Assembly: GCA_964446835.1 (NCBI GenBank)
Contig: CAYUQT010000005.1
Location: forward strand, 1 to 64,000
Length of the DNA: 64,000 nucleotides
Source of the DNA: CAYUQT01 sp964446835
GTDB lineage: Bacteria; Planctomycetota; Phycisphaerae; UBA1845; JAFGLZ01
Direction: 5' to 3'
Of this stretch, positions 28,731 to 37,369 are shown piece by piece; within the stretch, counting starts at the first letter, position 1; each line of letters opens with the position of its first letter. The translations under genes and the position numbers were made by a program. The notes beneath the pieces are model-generated. The model did not search any database. It was not told where the DNA came from and was given only the letters and a program-made list of their open reading frames with translations.

Positions 28731-30050
28731 CTACCGGATGTATTCGTTCAGAATGTTCTCGAGCATCTCCTGCCGGCCGCTCTGGATCTTCGGCTCGCCG
28801 CTCTTCAGCGTATAGGCCTCGAGCTTGGACAGGTCCATCTGCCCCTTCTCGATCTTGCGGCCCAGGTCGGTCGACCAGCCGGCGTACCGCGCCTTGATGA
28901 ACTTCTCAAAGCGCTGATCCTTGATCATCTTCGCCGCGATCTTCAGCCCGCGAGCGAAGGCATCCATGCCGCCGATGTGGGCGTGGAACAGATCGACCGG
29001 ATCGATCGACTGACGCCGGACCTTCGCGTCGAAGTTCAACCCGCCCGTCTTGAACCCGCCGCCCCGCAGGATGATGTACATCGCCAGAGACGTATCGTAG
29101 AGGTCCGTCGGAAACTGGTCGGTATCCCAGCCCAGCAGCAGATCGCCGCGATTGGCGTCCACCGAGCCGAACAACCCGTTGCCCACCGCATACTCCAGCT
29201 CGTGATGGAAGGTGTGCGTGGCCAGCGTGGCGTGGTTGGCCTCGATGTTCAGCTTCAGGTGGTCGACCAGATCGTACTTCTGCAGAAAGGCGTGGCAGCT
29301 CGCCGCGTCGAAGTCGTACTGGTGCTTCGTCGGCTCTTTCGGCTTGGGCTCGATGTAGAACTGGCCCTTGAAGCCGATCTTCTTCTTGTAGTCCGCCGCC
29401 ATGTGCAGGAACAGCCCCAGATGGTCCAGTTCCCTCGCCATGTCCGTGTTCAGCAGCGTGTCGTATCCCTCACGCCCGCCCCAGAACACATAGCCCGCCC
29501 CGCCCAGTTCGTGGGTGATCTCCATCGCCTTCTTGACCTGGCTGGCGGCATAGGCGAACACCGCCGCCGAGGGGTTCGTCGCCGCACCGGCCATGAACCG
29601 CCGATGCGAGAACATGTTGCTCGTGCCCCACAGCAGCTTCACACCCGTATTCCTCTGAAGCTTCCGCGCCATCCGAACGATCTCGTCGAGCCGCCGGTTC
29701 GTCCCGGCCAGCGTGTCGGCCTCGGGTGCGATATCGCGGTCGTGGAAGCACCAGAACCCCACGCCCAGCTTCGTAAACAACTCAAACGCCGCCTGCATCG
29801 TCATCCGGGCGACCTCCATCGGGTCGCTCGACGCGTTGTACTCGCGGATCATCGTGCCCGGACCGAACGGATCGCCCCCCAATCCCTTGAACGTGTGCCA
29901 GTAGCACACGCCGAATCTCAGGTGCTCGGCCATGGTCTTGCCCATGACCTTCTCTTTGGGGTTGTAGTGTTTGAACGCCAGGGGATTCTTCGAATCGGGC
30001 CCTTCATACTTGATCGCCTTAACGCCGGGAAAGAACTCTCGACTAGCCAT
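28731..30050 (-). CDS. xylA: Xylose isomerase
   Basis: 439 residues, ATG at 30050 with AGAGGA upstream. It interconverts D-xylose and D-xylulose (and glucose and fructose) with divalent metals. Conserved features are GFWCFHDRDI (active-site His), GAGYVFWGGREGYD, IEPKPKEPTKHQYD (metal Glu), LNIEANHATLATHTF, SVDANRGD and WDTDQFP. Length and order match the class II (long) enzymes. No xylulokinase gene lies beside it. The dhaK-type operon at 44-47 kb and the other sugar genes in the window suggest active carbohydrate use. Confidence 0.97.
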   Translation of the reverse strand: MASREFFPGVKAIKYEGPDSKNPLAFKHYNPKEKVMGKTMAEHLRFGVCYWHTFKGLGGDPFGPGTMIREYNASSDPMEVARMTMQAAFELFTKLGVGFWCFHDRDIAPEADTLAGTNRRLDEIVRMARKLQRNTGVKLLWGTSNMFSHRRFMAGAATNPSAAVFAYAASQVKKAMEITHELGGAGYVFWGGREGYDTLLNTDMARELDHLGLFLHMAADYKKKIGFKGQFYIEPKPKEPTKHQYDFDAASCHAFLQKYDLVDHLKLNIEANHATLATHTFHHELEYAVGNGLFGSVDANRGDLLLGWDTDQFPTDLYDTSLAMYIILRGGGFKTGGLNFDAKVRRQSIDPVDLFHAHIGGMDAFARGLKIAAKMIKDQRFEKFIKARYAGWSTDLGRKIEKGQMDLSKLEAYTLKSGEPKIQSGRQEMLENILNEYIR

Positions 30051-30354
30051 GTGCATCCTCTCGTAATCGATCCGGATCCGCGAAACACGGGTCGTTTGAC
30101 CCGACAGCGACCGCATTATCCGCACCCCATCCTCCGTTCGCAAGCCACCGGGCAACAGCCATCGCGACCGGCGTGTCGTTCGTGTCCGCGTGGGTCCGCC
30201 CACGGTCTCCGGCCTATCATCCTTCCCCGGTGCTCAAGCGTATCCGCAGTGGCCTGCAACGCGGCAAGGCGCGGACCCATGAGGATATATGAAGACGGGG
30301 CCTCCTGGAGTGACGATGTGCTCTTCAGCGTCGGTCGTATCGTGCCGTCCACAT

Positions 30355-30438
30355 GGTCCCGTAGGGACCGCCGAAAATAGCCCAGCGTTTCAACGCTGGG
30401 AACCCGTCGCCCCAATCATTCCCCAGTGCCGCAGGCAC
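30355..30438. repeat. REP-like mosaic of three palindromes
   Basis: Three hairpins stand in a row in the 440-bp gap before xylA: GGTCCC-GTA-GGGACC (30355-30369), the 20-bp palindrome CCCAGCGTTTCAACGCTGGG (30381-30400) and GTGCC-GCA-GGCAC (30426-30438). Such clustered short palindromes are typical of REP or mosaic elements dispersed by RAYT transposases. No transposase is present nearby. The rest of the gap (30051-30354) shows no gene. Confidence 0.6.
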
Positions 30439-30490
30439 GACAGAACACCACCGATTGGATCCCATACCACCCCGTCCACCGCCCCGCACT

Positions 30491-30967
30491 CTACAGGTCA
30501 TACCCCGCCCCATGCCGCTCCAGCCACACCTTGCGGGGCTCGTAGTCCGGCAGCAACCGCCTCACCGCCGCCCAGAATCCGGACGAATGGTTTCGGTTCA
30601 CCAGGTGGCACAGCTCGTGGACGACCACGTATTCCAGAACCGTCTTCGGCATGAAGATCAGCCGCCAGTTCAGATTGACGATCCGATCCTTGCCGCAACT
30701 GCCCCAGAGGTGCTTCTGCTCCTTCACATGGATCGCCCTGGGCACCTCGCCCAGTCTGACGGCATGCTTGCGGGCGAAGGCGGCGGCATCGTCATGGAGC
30801 CTCTCCTGAAACCAATCGACCAAAGCCGCCCTGACGTGGCTGTCATGCTGGCCGTCAGCAAACGATCTCGGCACATGTACCAAGAAGCCGCCCTGATACG
30901 TGATGGAGATGCCACGTGTCGATGTCGCCTTGACGATCAGTCGCATCCTGCGACCACGATAGGGCAA
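30491..30967 (-). CDS. YgjP-like zinc metallopeptidase (DUF45), possibly 5'-truncated
   Basis: 158 residues as read from a TTG; an ATG at 30946 is the next option. The zinc-peptidase helix VVVHELCHLVNRNHSSGFW gives the two His and catalytic Glu, and the upstream LWGSCGKDRIVNLNWRLIFMP is the DUF45/YgjP signature. Family members usually have about 220-250 residues. The usual Arg-rich first strand seems to be represented only by YRGRRMRLIV. The sequence just upstream is repeat material (CGGGGACG motif from 31015), so the N-terminus may have been altered by insertion. Function of the family is not well defined; it may be an embedded cytoplasmic protease. Confidence 0.7.
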   Translation of the reverse strand: MPYRGRRMRLIVKATSTRGISITYQGGFLVHVPRSFADGQHDSHVRAALVDWFQERLHDDAAAFARKHAVRLGEVPRAIHVKEQKHLWGSCGKDRIVNLNWRLIFMPKTVLEYVVVHELCHLVNRNHSSGFWAAVRRLLPDYEPRKVWLERHGAGYDL

Positions 30968-31060
30968 CTTGGCTCCGCTGACGAAATGGTCTGGCCATGG
31001 GCTGTAGGCGGAACGTGAAACGGGGACGACGTGAAACGGGGACGCAGCTAGTTTTCAGGC

Positions 31061-31298
31061 CGGCGCGTCACGCCGCCGGACATCTCTCCATCACGCGAGC
31101 CTCCCCCAACATCCACACCAGTCGCCGACCCCTTTCTCATCTATGGAGATGCAGAACCCCCACAGACAGGAGCCCCCACAATGACACCCACAGAGCTCGA
31201 ACTCACCACGCGGCCCACCGCCCCACTGAACGCCCCGACCCCGTCGTCCAATCCGAAACGTGTGACACCACGGGACAAAACGAGACATTCGCCGACAC
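31061..31298. repeat. 238-bp direct repeat, copy A
   Basis: This segment is about 95% identical, without gaps, to 32657-32894 (about 12 mismatches by eye). It is preceded by the motif CGGGGACGCAGCTAGTTTTC (31037-31056), which also precedes the tandem array next to copy B, and by a truncated copy of the motif at 31015-31029. Inside is an AGGAG-like site followed by ATG. The last 36 bases carry four GACA boxes exactly 10 bp apart (31264, 31274, 31284, 31294). The copy ends where the RecD2 fragment begins. Confidence 0.9.
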
Positions 31299-31302
31299 GA
31301 AG

Positions 31303-31555
31303 TAGAAGTCGCTCTGCCCCTTCGGCGGCTGAAGGTTGGGCACTCGACCGTTGTTGACCTGGTGTGCCGCCTGAACGATCTGACTCTCCGCCGCTTGGCG
31401 GAAGATCTCGGTAAGACGAACGGTCGGTATGACACCTGAGCCGATCAGATCCGCTAGAACTGAGACAGGACCTACCGACGGAAGCTGATCAACATCGCCA
31501 ACCAGGATGACCGCGGCGTGGTCAGGAGCGACCTGTATGAGCGAGTAGGCCAGCG
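31303..31555 (-). pseudogene. Internal fragment of a RecD2-type DNA helicase
   Basis: The minus-strand frame encodes TLAYSLIQVAPDHAAVILVGDVDQLPSVGP (given in part), then VLADLIGSGVIP, VRLTEIFRQAAES and QSDFYFV. This is the unmistakable motif III/IV region of RecD/RecD2 superfamily 1 helicases. Only about 84 residues of more than 700 remain. The fragment is bounded on the left by repeat copy A and on the right by the end of the PEP-CTERM gene. There is no start codon or Walker A, so it cannot make a helicase. Confidence 0.85.
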
Positions 31556-32164
31556 TTACTCTGAACAACGTTTTCTTCGGAGCAATGCTGCCGTCCCACA
31601 TATCAAAAGCCCAACAGAGGCTGGCTCTGGGATAGTGTAGGTAAAGTCATCCATGCCATACCAGCCGCCTCCATTATTTGTCGGCACGGATTCCAAAACG
31701 ATACGGTCGACGCTATTGAGGTTCATATTAAACCAGTCTGGATGTGTATCAATATCTGTGAACCACGCAGTGGTAGCAACCTCTGTTCCACTCCGATATC
31801 CATGTACTCTGACTCCAGATGTCCAGGAAATCACATCTCCTTGAGCAGCAAAATACGCCCCTGAAACGTCAACCTGTTGCGGGAATGTTATACCTATAAA
31901 TGTGCTTCCCCAGAAATTCATGGCGTTATGAAATCCAGAATATGGATAAGAGTTCTCTTGGGTTGGCACCCTCCAACCACCTATATTACCATTATAACCA
32001 GGGTTGCCCTGCTCCCACACCAGTCCTTCGTAGTTGCTCCCTGTCAGCACGTATTCGTAGGACAGATCGTCGAAATTGAGAACTTTAGCAACCGCTGCCG
32101 ATGCCAGACGCTCTGAGATAGCACAAGATAGAAATAGAGTGAAACAAATCTTGGGAAGTGACAT
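31556..32164 (-). CDS. PEP-CTERM sorted exported protein
   Basis: 202 residues, ATG at 32164 with AAGGAG nine bases upstream. A signal peptide covers about residues 1-24. The mature part (FDDLSYEYVLTG to YGMDDFTYT) looks like a beta-sandwich lectin-type domain common in these proteins. The C-terminal IPEPASVGLLICGTAALLRRKR is a full PEP-CTERM tag: Pro-Glu-Pro, a membrane stretch and basic residues. Exosortase would process it; no exosortase gene is in the window. The gene is distinctly richer in A and T than its surroundings and lies between gene fragments, which suggests recent acquisition. Its stop abuts the RecD2 fragment. Confidence 0.85.
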   Translation of the reverse strand: MSLPKICFTLFLSCAISERLASAAVAKVLNFDDLSYEYVLTGSNYEGLVWEQGNPGYNGNIGGWRVPTQENSYPYSGFHNAMNFWGSTFIGITFPQQVDVSGAYFAAQGDVISWTSGVRVHGYRSGTEVATTAWFTDIDTHPDWFNMNLNSVDRIVLESVPTNNGGGWYGMDDFTYTIPEPASVGLLICGTAALLRRKRCSE

Positions 32165-32288
32165 AATGCGTTCTCCTTAAGATTCGGTATCATCCAACTT
32201 ATAGAATAAAAGCGGTGCAAAGGTGCCTGATATACCGCCCTACTCAGATTAGTAGGCCTCGTGTTTTGACGTTTTCAAGGGGAGACTG

Positions 32289-32441
32289 GCCTGCCAGGAG
32301 CAGTTTCACGAACGATGGCTTGATCCTGATCTGACCGACAAGGATGAGTTGCAGGCGATGCTGCGACCCTTCGATCCAAGAAGGATGGACGCCTGCGCCG
32401 TCTTACCCTGGGTGAACTCGCCGGCGCATGACGATGAATGA
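32289..32441 (+). pseudogene. C-terminal fragment of a YedK/HMCES (SRAP) protein
   Basis: A plus-strand frame ending at TGA 32439-32441 reads QEQFHERWLDPDLTDKDELQ, then AMLRPFDPRRMDACAVLPWVNSPAHDDE (split here). This matches the end of SOS-response-associated peptidase domain proteins, which protect abasic sites in single-stranded DNA. The catalytic Cys2 and the rest of the domain are missing, so this is a remnant. It lies between the PEP-CTERM gene and the tandem repeat. Confidence 0.75.
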
Positions 32442-32472
32442 TGCATCGAGCCGATGGGGTAGCGAGTGCAGA

Positions 32473-32654
32473 AAATCGGAAACGGGGACGCAGCTAGTTT
32501 TCAAAATCGAAAATCGGAAACGGGGACGCAGCTAGTTTTCAGGCGAAGGTCCGCCCCAAGCGCGCTGTCGCACGACATCACGAAATCGGAAACGGGGACG
32601 CAGCTAGTTTTCAGGCGAAGGTCCGCCCCAAGCGCGCTGTCGCACGACATCACG
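32473..32654. repeat. 72-bp tandem repeat with CGGGGACGCAGCTAGTTTTC core
   Basis: Two complete head-to-tail copies of a 72-bp unit (32511-32582 and 32583-32654) are preceded by a partial copy (32473-32502). Each begins AAATCGGAAACGGGGACGC. The core motif also occurs at 31037-31056. Sequences of this GGGGAC type are often seen around RAYT/REP elements. That is a resemblance only, since no transposase was found. Confidence 0.9.
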
Positions 32655-32656
32655 TA

Positions 32657-32894
32657 CGGCGCGTCACGCCGCCGGACATCTCTCCATCACGCGAGCCTCC
32701 CCCAACATCCACACCAGTCGCCGACCCCTTTCTCATCAATGGAGATGCAGAACCCTCATGCACAGGAGCCTCCACAATGACATCCACAGAGCTCGAACTC
32801 ACCAGGCTGCCCACCGCCCCAGTGAACGCCCCGCCCCCGTCGTCCAATCCGAAACCTGTGACACCACGGGACAAAACGAGACATTCGCCGACAC
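32657..32894. repeat. 238-bp direct repeat, copy B
   Basis: Partner of 31061-31298, in the same orientation. With copy A it brackets a 1.36-kb segment holding the RecD2 fragment, the PEP-CTERM gene, the SRAP fragment and the tandem repeat. It ends with GACA boxes at 32860, 32870, 32880 and 32890. Confidence 0.9.
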
Positions 32895-33127
32895 AACCTA
32901 TCCGACTTCACACCGCCGCCCCGACCCGACGCCTCTCCGCATTAGCCCGCCCGAACCCCCGACATCCAACCCGCCCCGAACCCCCCCCAAAGACGTGACA
33001 AAACGGGACAAAGCGTGACACCCGCCTCCTCCGAGCCGGGCGGTCCCCCGCCCCGGATACCTCAGGACGCCGCCGCGTCACCCCGAAAGGCGTGAAATAT
33101 CGGTCGAAAGTGAGACATTCGCCGACA
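32860..33127. repeat. Helically phased GACA-box array 1
   Basis: GACA occurs at 32860, 32870, 32880 and 32890, again at 32997, 33007 and 33017, and at 33114 and 33124 (with a degenerate GAAA at 33094). All intervals within a cluster are exactly 10 or 20 bp. Typical boxes are GTGACA, GGGACA, GAGACA and GCCGACAC. Between 33094 and 33114 lies CGGTCGAAAG, a centre shared with the larger array at 58.1-58.7 kb. The accompanying phrase GAGCCGGGCGGTC is also shared. Confidence 0.8.
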
Positions 33128-33170
33128 CACCCAATCCGAATACACCCGCCTCGACCGCCCACCGACCGGC

Positions 33171-33212
33171 TTCTAACTTCTAACTCCTAGCTCCTAACTC
33201 CTAGCTTCTCCC
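33171..33212. repeat. 7-bp microsatellite
   Basis: Six degenerate copies of a heptamer (TTCTAAC, TTCTAAC, TCCTAGC, TCCTAAC, TCCTAGC, TTCTCCC). The 285 bases from here to the pseudopilin gene hold no recognised feature. Confidence 0.85.
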
Positions 33213-33497
33213 TCCATGCCCCGCTCACAGCGCCCCCTTCCACGTCCCCGACCCCCATCCCTTTCGCAGAGGGACACCAGAGCCGGACGACCCTCATGCC
33301 ACACACAACAGAACACACGGTGAGTACATGCTAGCCAACAAACCCAATACACCGTATCATGGATCTTGGCAGAGGAGTCTGTTCCGTCCGATCTCGGTTG
33401 GCGGCGCACGTCGAATCAGGTCGCCCATCGAATCGGGCGTGCATGTGTCTTCATATCCGTAGCGGAATCACCCGTCATCTGCGGAGACAGAATAACC

Positions 33498-34586
33498 ATG
33501 CAGTCCCCTCGATCCTGCCGTAAGAGCCCAACGCCCCCCGTGCAACGGATGGCAACTCCGCAGCACCACGCCTTCACCCTGATCGAACTCCTCGTCGTAG
33601 TCGCCATCATCGCATTGCTCATCTCGATCCTCCTGCCGTCCCTCGGACAGGCCCGCATGCAGGCCCGAACAACGCTCTGCACATCCCGGATCTCTCAGAT
33701 GGGCAAGGCATTGATGCTCTACGCCGAAGGCTTCAACAATACACCCCCCTTCATGGGCCGCGGCTGGGAAGACGCCGACGACCCGATCCAGGACCCCCTC
33801 ATCTGGCCGGCCAACAGCGGCATCACGGTTCGTCAGTGGAAGATCTTCGAAGACTGGCTCATGCCCAATATGCCCGGCCATTGGGCCATGCACAGCGACG
33901 ACTGGCCGGCTCACGCCAAAGTCAGCGGCGGACAGTTGTTCCCCTATGCCCGCTTCGCCGGTCTCTACACGTGTCCCGAATTCGAGCGCATCACCGACGC
34001 CGGCAAGTCGCAGAACGTCTTCAACTACACCCGCACCCTCCTCGGACGAAAATGGTTCCACAAGAATGACAAGGAAGGCAACTCAGGTTCGCCATGGTAC
34101 TTCGGCAACTGGGCCGGAGCCGCCGGACCCATCATGAAGTTCGACCAGATGTACTCCCCTGCCACACTCGAGCTGCTCTTCGACGAACGATGGGACCGCC
34201 ACTGTGCCGGCCCCGTCGACAAGTTCATCCCCCAGGTCCGGGCCGGTGAGGGCCCTCTGCTCGAAGGCAGACTCGTCGGACAGTGGATGGTCGCCGACCC
34301 CATGCTGGGTATCATCGGCGACGAACTGGGCCAGTACCATGGCAAGCCCATGCCCAGCTACCTGGCCCCACCCGAATACAAGATCCCCTCGGTCAAACGC
34401 GCGGGAGTCGTCTATTACGATGGCCACGCCGGCCTCGAACTGGACCCCCTGCCCAGTCGCCGCGTGGACACCACACTCGGCGCCTGGGAAGCCATCGGAT
34501 TGGCCGTCAAGTTCCTCGACTGGGTTCTCGGCCACGTCCACGGACAGCGCGGGTATACGGAGCCGCGAGTGGACATCCCCTTCTGA
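33498..34586 (+). CDS. Pseudopilin-type secreted protein (prepilin N-terminal motif)
   Basis: 362 residues from the ATG at 33498 (GGAG eleven bases upstream). The prepilin cleavage and methylation motif HAFTLIELLVVVAIIALLI starts near residue 26, followed by LLPSLGQARMQARTTLC. A large exported domain follows with conserved Trp, Cys (YTCPEF) and an H-x-G tail region (VVYYDGHAGLEL), the arrangement of the abundant planctomycete families annotated as type II secretion G-like or DUF1559-like. Such proteins are thought to be exported by a prepilin peptidase system; the individual role is unknown. A signal peptide of 25 residues is long but typical for this group. Confidence 0.8.
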   Translation: MQSPRSCRKSPTPPVQRMATPQHHAFTLIELLVVVAIIALLISILLPSLGQARMQARTTLCTSRISQMGKALMLYAEGFNNTPPFMGRGWEDADDPIQDPLIWPANSGITVRQWKIFEDWLMPNMPGHWAMHSDDWPAHAKVSGGQLFPYARFAGLYTCPEFERITDAGKSQNVFNYTRTLLGRKWFHKNDKEGNSGSPWYFGNWAGAAGPIMKFDQMYSPATLELLFDERWDRHCAGPVDKFIPQVRAGEGPLLEGRLVGQWMVADPMLGIIGDELGQYHGKPMPSYLAPPEYKIPSVKRAGVVYYDGHAGLELDPLPSRRVDTTLGAWEAIGLAVKFLDWVLGHVHGQRGYTEPRVDIPF

Positions 34587-34697
34587 CCCCCGTCCACTCG
34601 ACCCCACGATTGCGGAATCGAACCCCGCAGGAGATACTCTGCCACCAAACAGCCGGCGGATGTCCCCGGGCATCCTCCAAAAAAGGAGCATCCTGAC

Positions 34698-36146
34698 ATG
34701 ACGACATGCATCGTCCTGATAGCCGCGACGGTCCTTACGACGGAACCGTCACAAGCCACCGCCTCACCATCAGAGAACAACCGCGTGGTCGTCAGCCCCA
34801 CCGACACCGGGGCTGGCCTGGCCAACCCTGGCATGGGTTGGGTCCTCCACTTCTACGACAACGTCCCCGCCAACTACGGATCGCAGCTCGCCCCCGCCGA
34901 CACGGTCGATGAATTCCCGGGGCTCACCGTGGTCTACCTCCGCATCCCCTGGTCCTATGTCGAGCCGCGTGAAGGGCAGTTCAACTGGGCCGTCGTCGAC
35001 ACCCCCGCCCAGCGATGGATCGCCAAGGGCAAGCAGATCGCCTTTCGATTCTCCTGCGCCGAATCGTGGATGCGATACGCCACGCCTCAGTGGGTCGAGC
35101 AGGCCGGCGCCAAGGGCTACAACTTCGAATCCGGCAAGGGCGCCAAACCCGACGGCCCCTTCTGGGAGCCCAACTACCACGACCCGGTCTTCCTGGCCAA
35201 GCTCGACAACTTCCTCGCCGCCGCGGCCGCGCGATACGACGCCAACCCCGAAGTCGCCTTCTTCGACATCGGCTCGCTGGGCGTCTGGGGCGAAGGGCAT
35301 ACCTGGCACAGCAGCCAGCAGCCCATCCCCACCCCGACGATCCTCAAGCACATCGAAATGCATCAGAAGCACTTCCGCCGCGCCCTGCTGGCCGTCAACG
35401 ATGACTTCGCCTTCGCCGGTGTGAACCCGTCCTACCCCGCCGCCGACGTCATGCCCTATGCCGCCCAGCGCGGGCTCACGCTCCGCGACGACAGCATCCT
35501 CGTCCAGGCCGGCAAGAACGCCTACTTCCACGCCGACTACGCCCAGCTCTTCTGGCGCAAGGTGCCCGTCATACTCGAATGCGAACACTACGGCGGCTCG
35601 CGAGACCGCGGCTGCTGGCAGGACGGCTCCCTCTACCTCAAGGCCGTCGAGGACTACCACGCCAGCTACGCATCCATCCACTGGTGGCCCCGGGAGTTCC
35701 TCAAGGAGTGCCGCCCACTGATCGATCGCATCAATCGCCGACTCGGCTATCGCCTCATGCCCACCGAGGTCTCATGGGATACCGCCGTTCGGACGGAAGC
35801 ATCGTTCAGGTTCGCTGCGAAATGGAAGAACACCGGCGTCGCCCCCTGCCTGCCGGGCGGCCACCCGGCCCTCACCTTCAAAGACGATCAGGGGGGAATC
35901 GTCGGCGTCTTCACCGACGAGAGATTCGATGTCGCGTCTCTGCCCGTCGCCCCGCCCGACAAGGCCGAAACCCGCGCCGCCGAGGCCACCTTCTCCCTGC
36001 CGTTCAACCTCAAGCCCGGCAAGTATGGGGTGTTCCTCTCGGTGGGCACGCGCACGGGTACGCCCCGAATCGCCCTGCCCCTGCCCAACGAGGATGGTCA
36101 GCGGAGGTATCGACTGGGATCGATCGACGTCGTTCCCGCGAAATGA
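34698..36146 (+). CDS. Secreted DUF4832-like glycosidase-fold protein
   Basis: 482 residues with a ribosome site AAAAAAGGAGC before the ATG and a signal peptide to about residue 22. GLANPGMGWVLHFYDN, LRIPWSYVEPREGQFNW and FRFSCAESWMRYATPQW show a barrel like GH42 or related beta-galactosidase-fold enzymes. The later FFDIGSLGVWGEGHTWHSS contains a plausible acid/base Glu. A C-terminal beta domain (about 365-482) matches DUF4832-type arrangements. The activity is not known. The preceding pseudopilin gene is on the same strand with a gap of 111 bp. Confidence 0.65.
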   Translation: MTTCIVLIAATVLTTEPSQATASPSENNRVVVSPTDTGAGLANPGMGWVLHFYDNVPANYGSQLAPADTVDEFPGLTVVYLRIPWSYVEPREGQFNWAVVDTPAQRWIAKGKQIAFRFSCAESWMRYATPQWVEQAGAKGYNFESGKGAKPDGPFWEPNYHDPVFLAKLDNFLAAAAARYDANPEVAFFDIGSLGVWGEGHTWHSSQQPIPTPTILKHIEMHQKHFRRALLAVNDDFAFAGVNPSYPAADVMPYAAQRGLTLRDDSILVQAGKNAYFHADYAQLFWRKVPVILECEHYGGSRDRGCWQDGSLYLKAVEDYHASYASIHWWPREFLKECRPLIDRINRRLGYRLMPTEVSWDTAVRTEASFRFAAKWKNTGVAPCLPGGHPALTFKDDQGGIVGVFTDERFDVASLPVAPPDKAETRAAEATFSLPFNLKPGKYGVFLSVGTRTGTPRIALPLPNEDGQRRYRLGSIDVVPAK

Positions 36147-36166
36147 TCGTGCTCTGAGCCCGGCGG

Positions 36167-37165
36167 CTATTCGCCCGCTGGCCAGACCTTCAGCGCCTCG
36201 GGGTTCACCGGTGTCGGAGGAACCTCCCCTCGGAGAACTGCAATGATGTTCCGGGCCGCCAGCTCAGACATCTTCGACCGCGTCGCCGTCGTCGCCGACC
36301 CGATGTGCGGCAGACACACGACGTTGTCCAGCTCGATCAGCCCCGGCGTGATCGCGGGCTCGTCCTCGTACACGTCCAGCCCCGCGCCAGCGATCGTCCG
36401 CCTCCGCAGCGCCTCGACCAGGGCCTTCTCATCCACCACGGGCCCTCGAGCCGTGTTGATCAGGTGGGCCGTCGGCTTCATCTTCGCGAGCTGTTCGCGC
36501 CCGATCATGTGCCGCGTCTGATCGGTCAGAGGCACATGAAGGCTGACAAAATCGCTCTGACGGAGCAGCTCATCCAGCGTCACCCGCCGCGCCCCCATCG
36601 CATCGAGTGACGGGCTGTTCGTCCCCCCCACCTCGTAGTAGATCACCTTCATGTTGAACCCGACCGCCCGGCGCCCCACCGCCGAACCGATGCGCCCCGC
36701 CCCGATGATCCCCAGCGTCGCCCCGTGGACATCCCAGCCCAGGAATTGCAGCGGCCCCCATCCGCCCCACCGTCCGCTCCGCAGAAACCGGTCGGACTCC
36801 ACGATCCGCCGCCCACTGGCCATGATCAGCGACCATGCCAGATCCGCTGTCGTCTCCGTCAGTACGTCCGGCGTATTGGTAATAACGATGCCCCGCCGCG
36901 TCGCCGCCGCGATGTCGGTGTTGTTGAACCCCACCGCCAGGTTCGCATACACCCGGCACTGCGGGCCGGCTGCATCGAACGCCTCGTCGTCAAGCCGATC
37001 GTTCAGAACGGTCAGCACGCCGTCGCGTCCCTGAATCATCTCCAGAAACTCCGCCCGGGTCAGCGGACGATCGTGAGGACTCACGTCCACGCGATCACAA
37101 TGTTGGCGAAGCAGATCGATCCCGCTCTGAGGAACCCGCTGAGTAACAGCAATGCTGACGTCCAC
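36167..37165 (-). CDS. D-2-hydroxyacid dehydrogenase (glyoxylate/hydroxypyruvate reductase-like)
   Basis: 332 residues. The NAD(P) site is LGIIGAGRIGSAVGRRA. The catalytic residues are Arg in NTARGPVVDE, Glu in DVYEDEP and His in CLPHIGSAT. YANLAVGFNNTDIAAATRRGI and TPDVLTETTADLAW are typical of the GyaR/GhrB branch, which reduces glyoxylate and hydroxypyruvate. The substrate choice is by family resemblance only. The gene is convergent with the DUF4832-like gene and divergent from coaX. Confidence 0.88.
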   Translation of the reverse strand: MDVSIAVTQRVPQSGIDLLRQHCDRVDVSPHDRPLTRAEFLEMIQGRDGVLTVLNDRLDDEAFDAAGPQCRVYANLAVGFNNTDIAAATRRGIVITNTPDVLTETTADLAWSLIMASGRRIVESDRFLRSGRWGGWGPLQFLGWDVHGATLGIIGAGRIGSAVGRRAVGFNMKVIYYEVGGTNSPSLDAMGARRVTLDELLRQSDFVSLHVPLTDQTRHMIGREQLAKMKPTAHLINTARGPVVDEKALVEALRRRTIAGAGLDVYEDEPAITPGLIELDNVVCLPHIGSATTATRSKMSELAARNIIAVLRGEVPPTPVNPEALKVWPAGE

Positions 37166-37369
37166 TCACCACCTCCGATTCATCACTCCAAACCCGCAGG
37201 AGCCACCGCCGCCCCTGCCATTCGACCGCGATAGAGTACCAAACCCATGAACCCATTGCATGCATCACCACCCCGCCACCTCCGGCCCACCCACCCGACT
37301 CCCCCTCAAGGTTGCACGAACAAGCCGTGCCGGAGACAATGGCCTCCGAACGCAGGAGAGTGACCCGCA

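Noticed and set aside
31303..31555. Functional helicase gene
   Set aside because: Only about 84 internal residues remain and the ATP-binding loop is absent.
32473..32654. CRISPR array
   Set aside because: The repeats are contiguous 72-bp units without spacers, and no cas gene is present.
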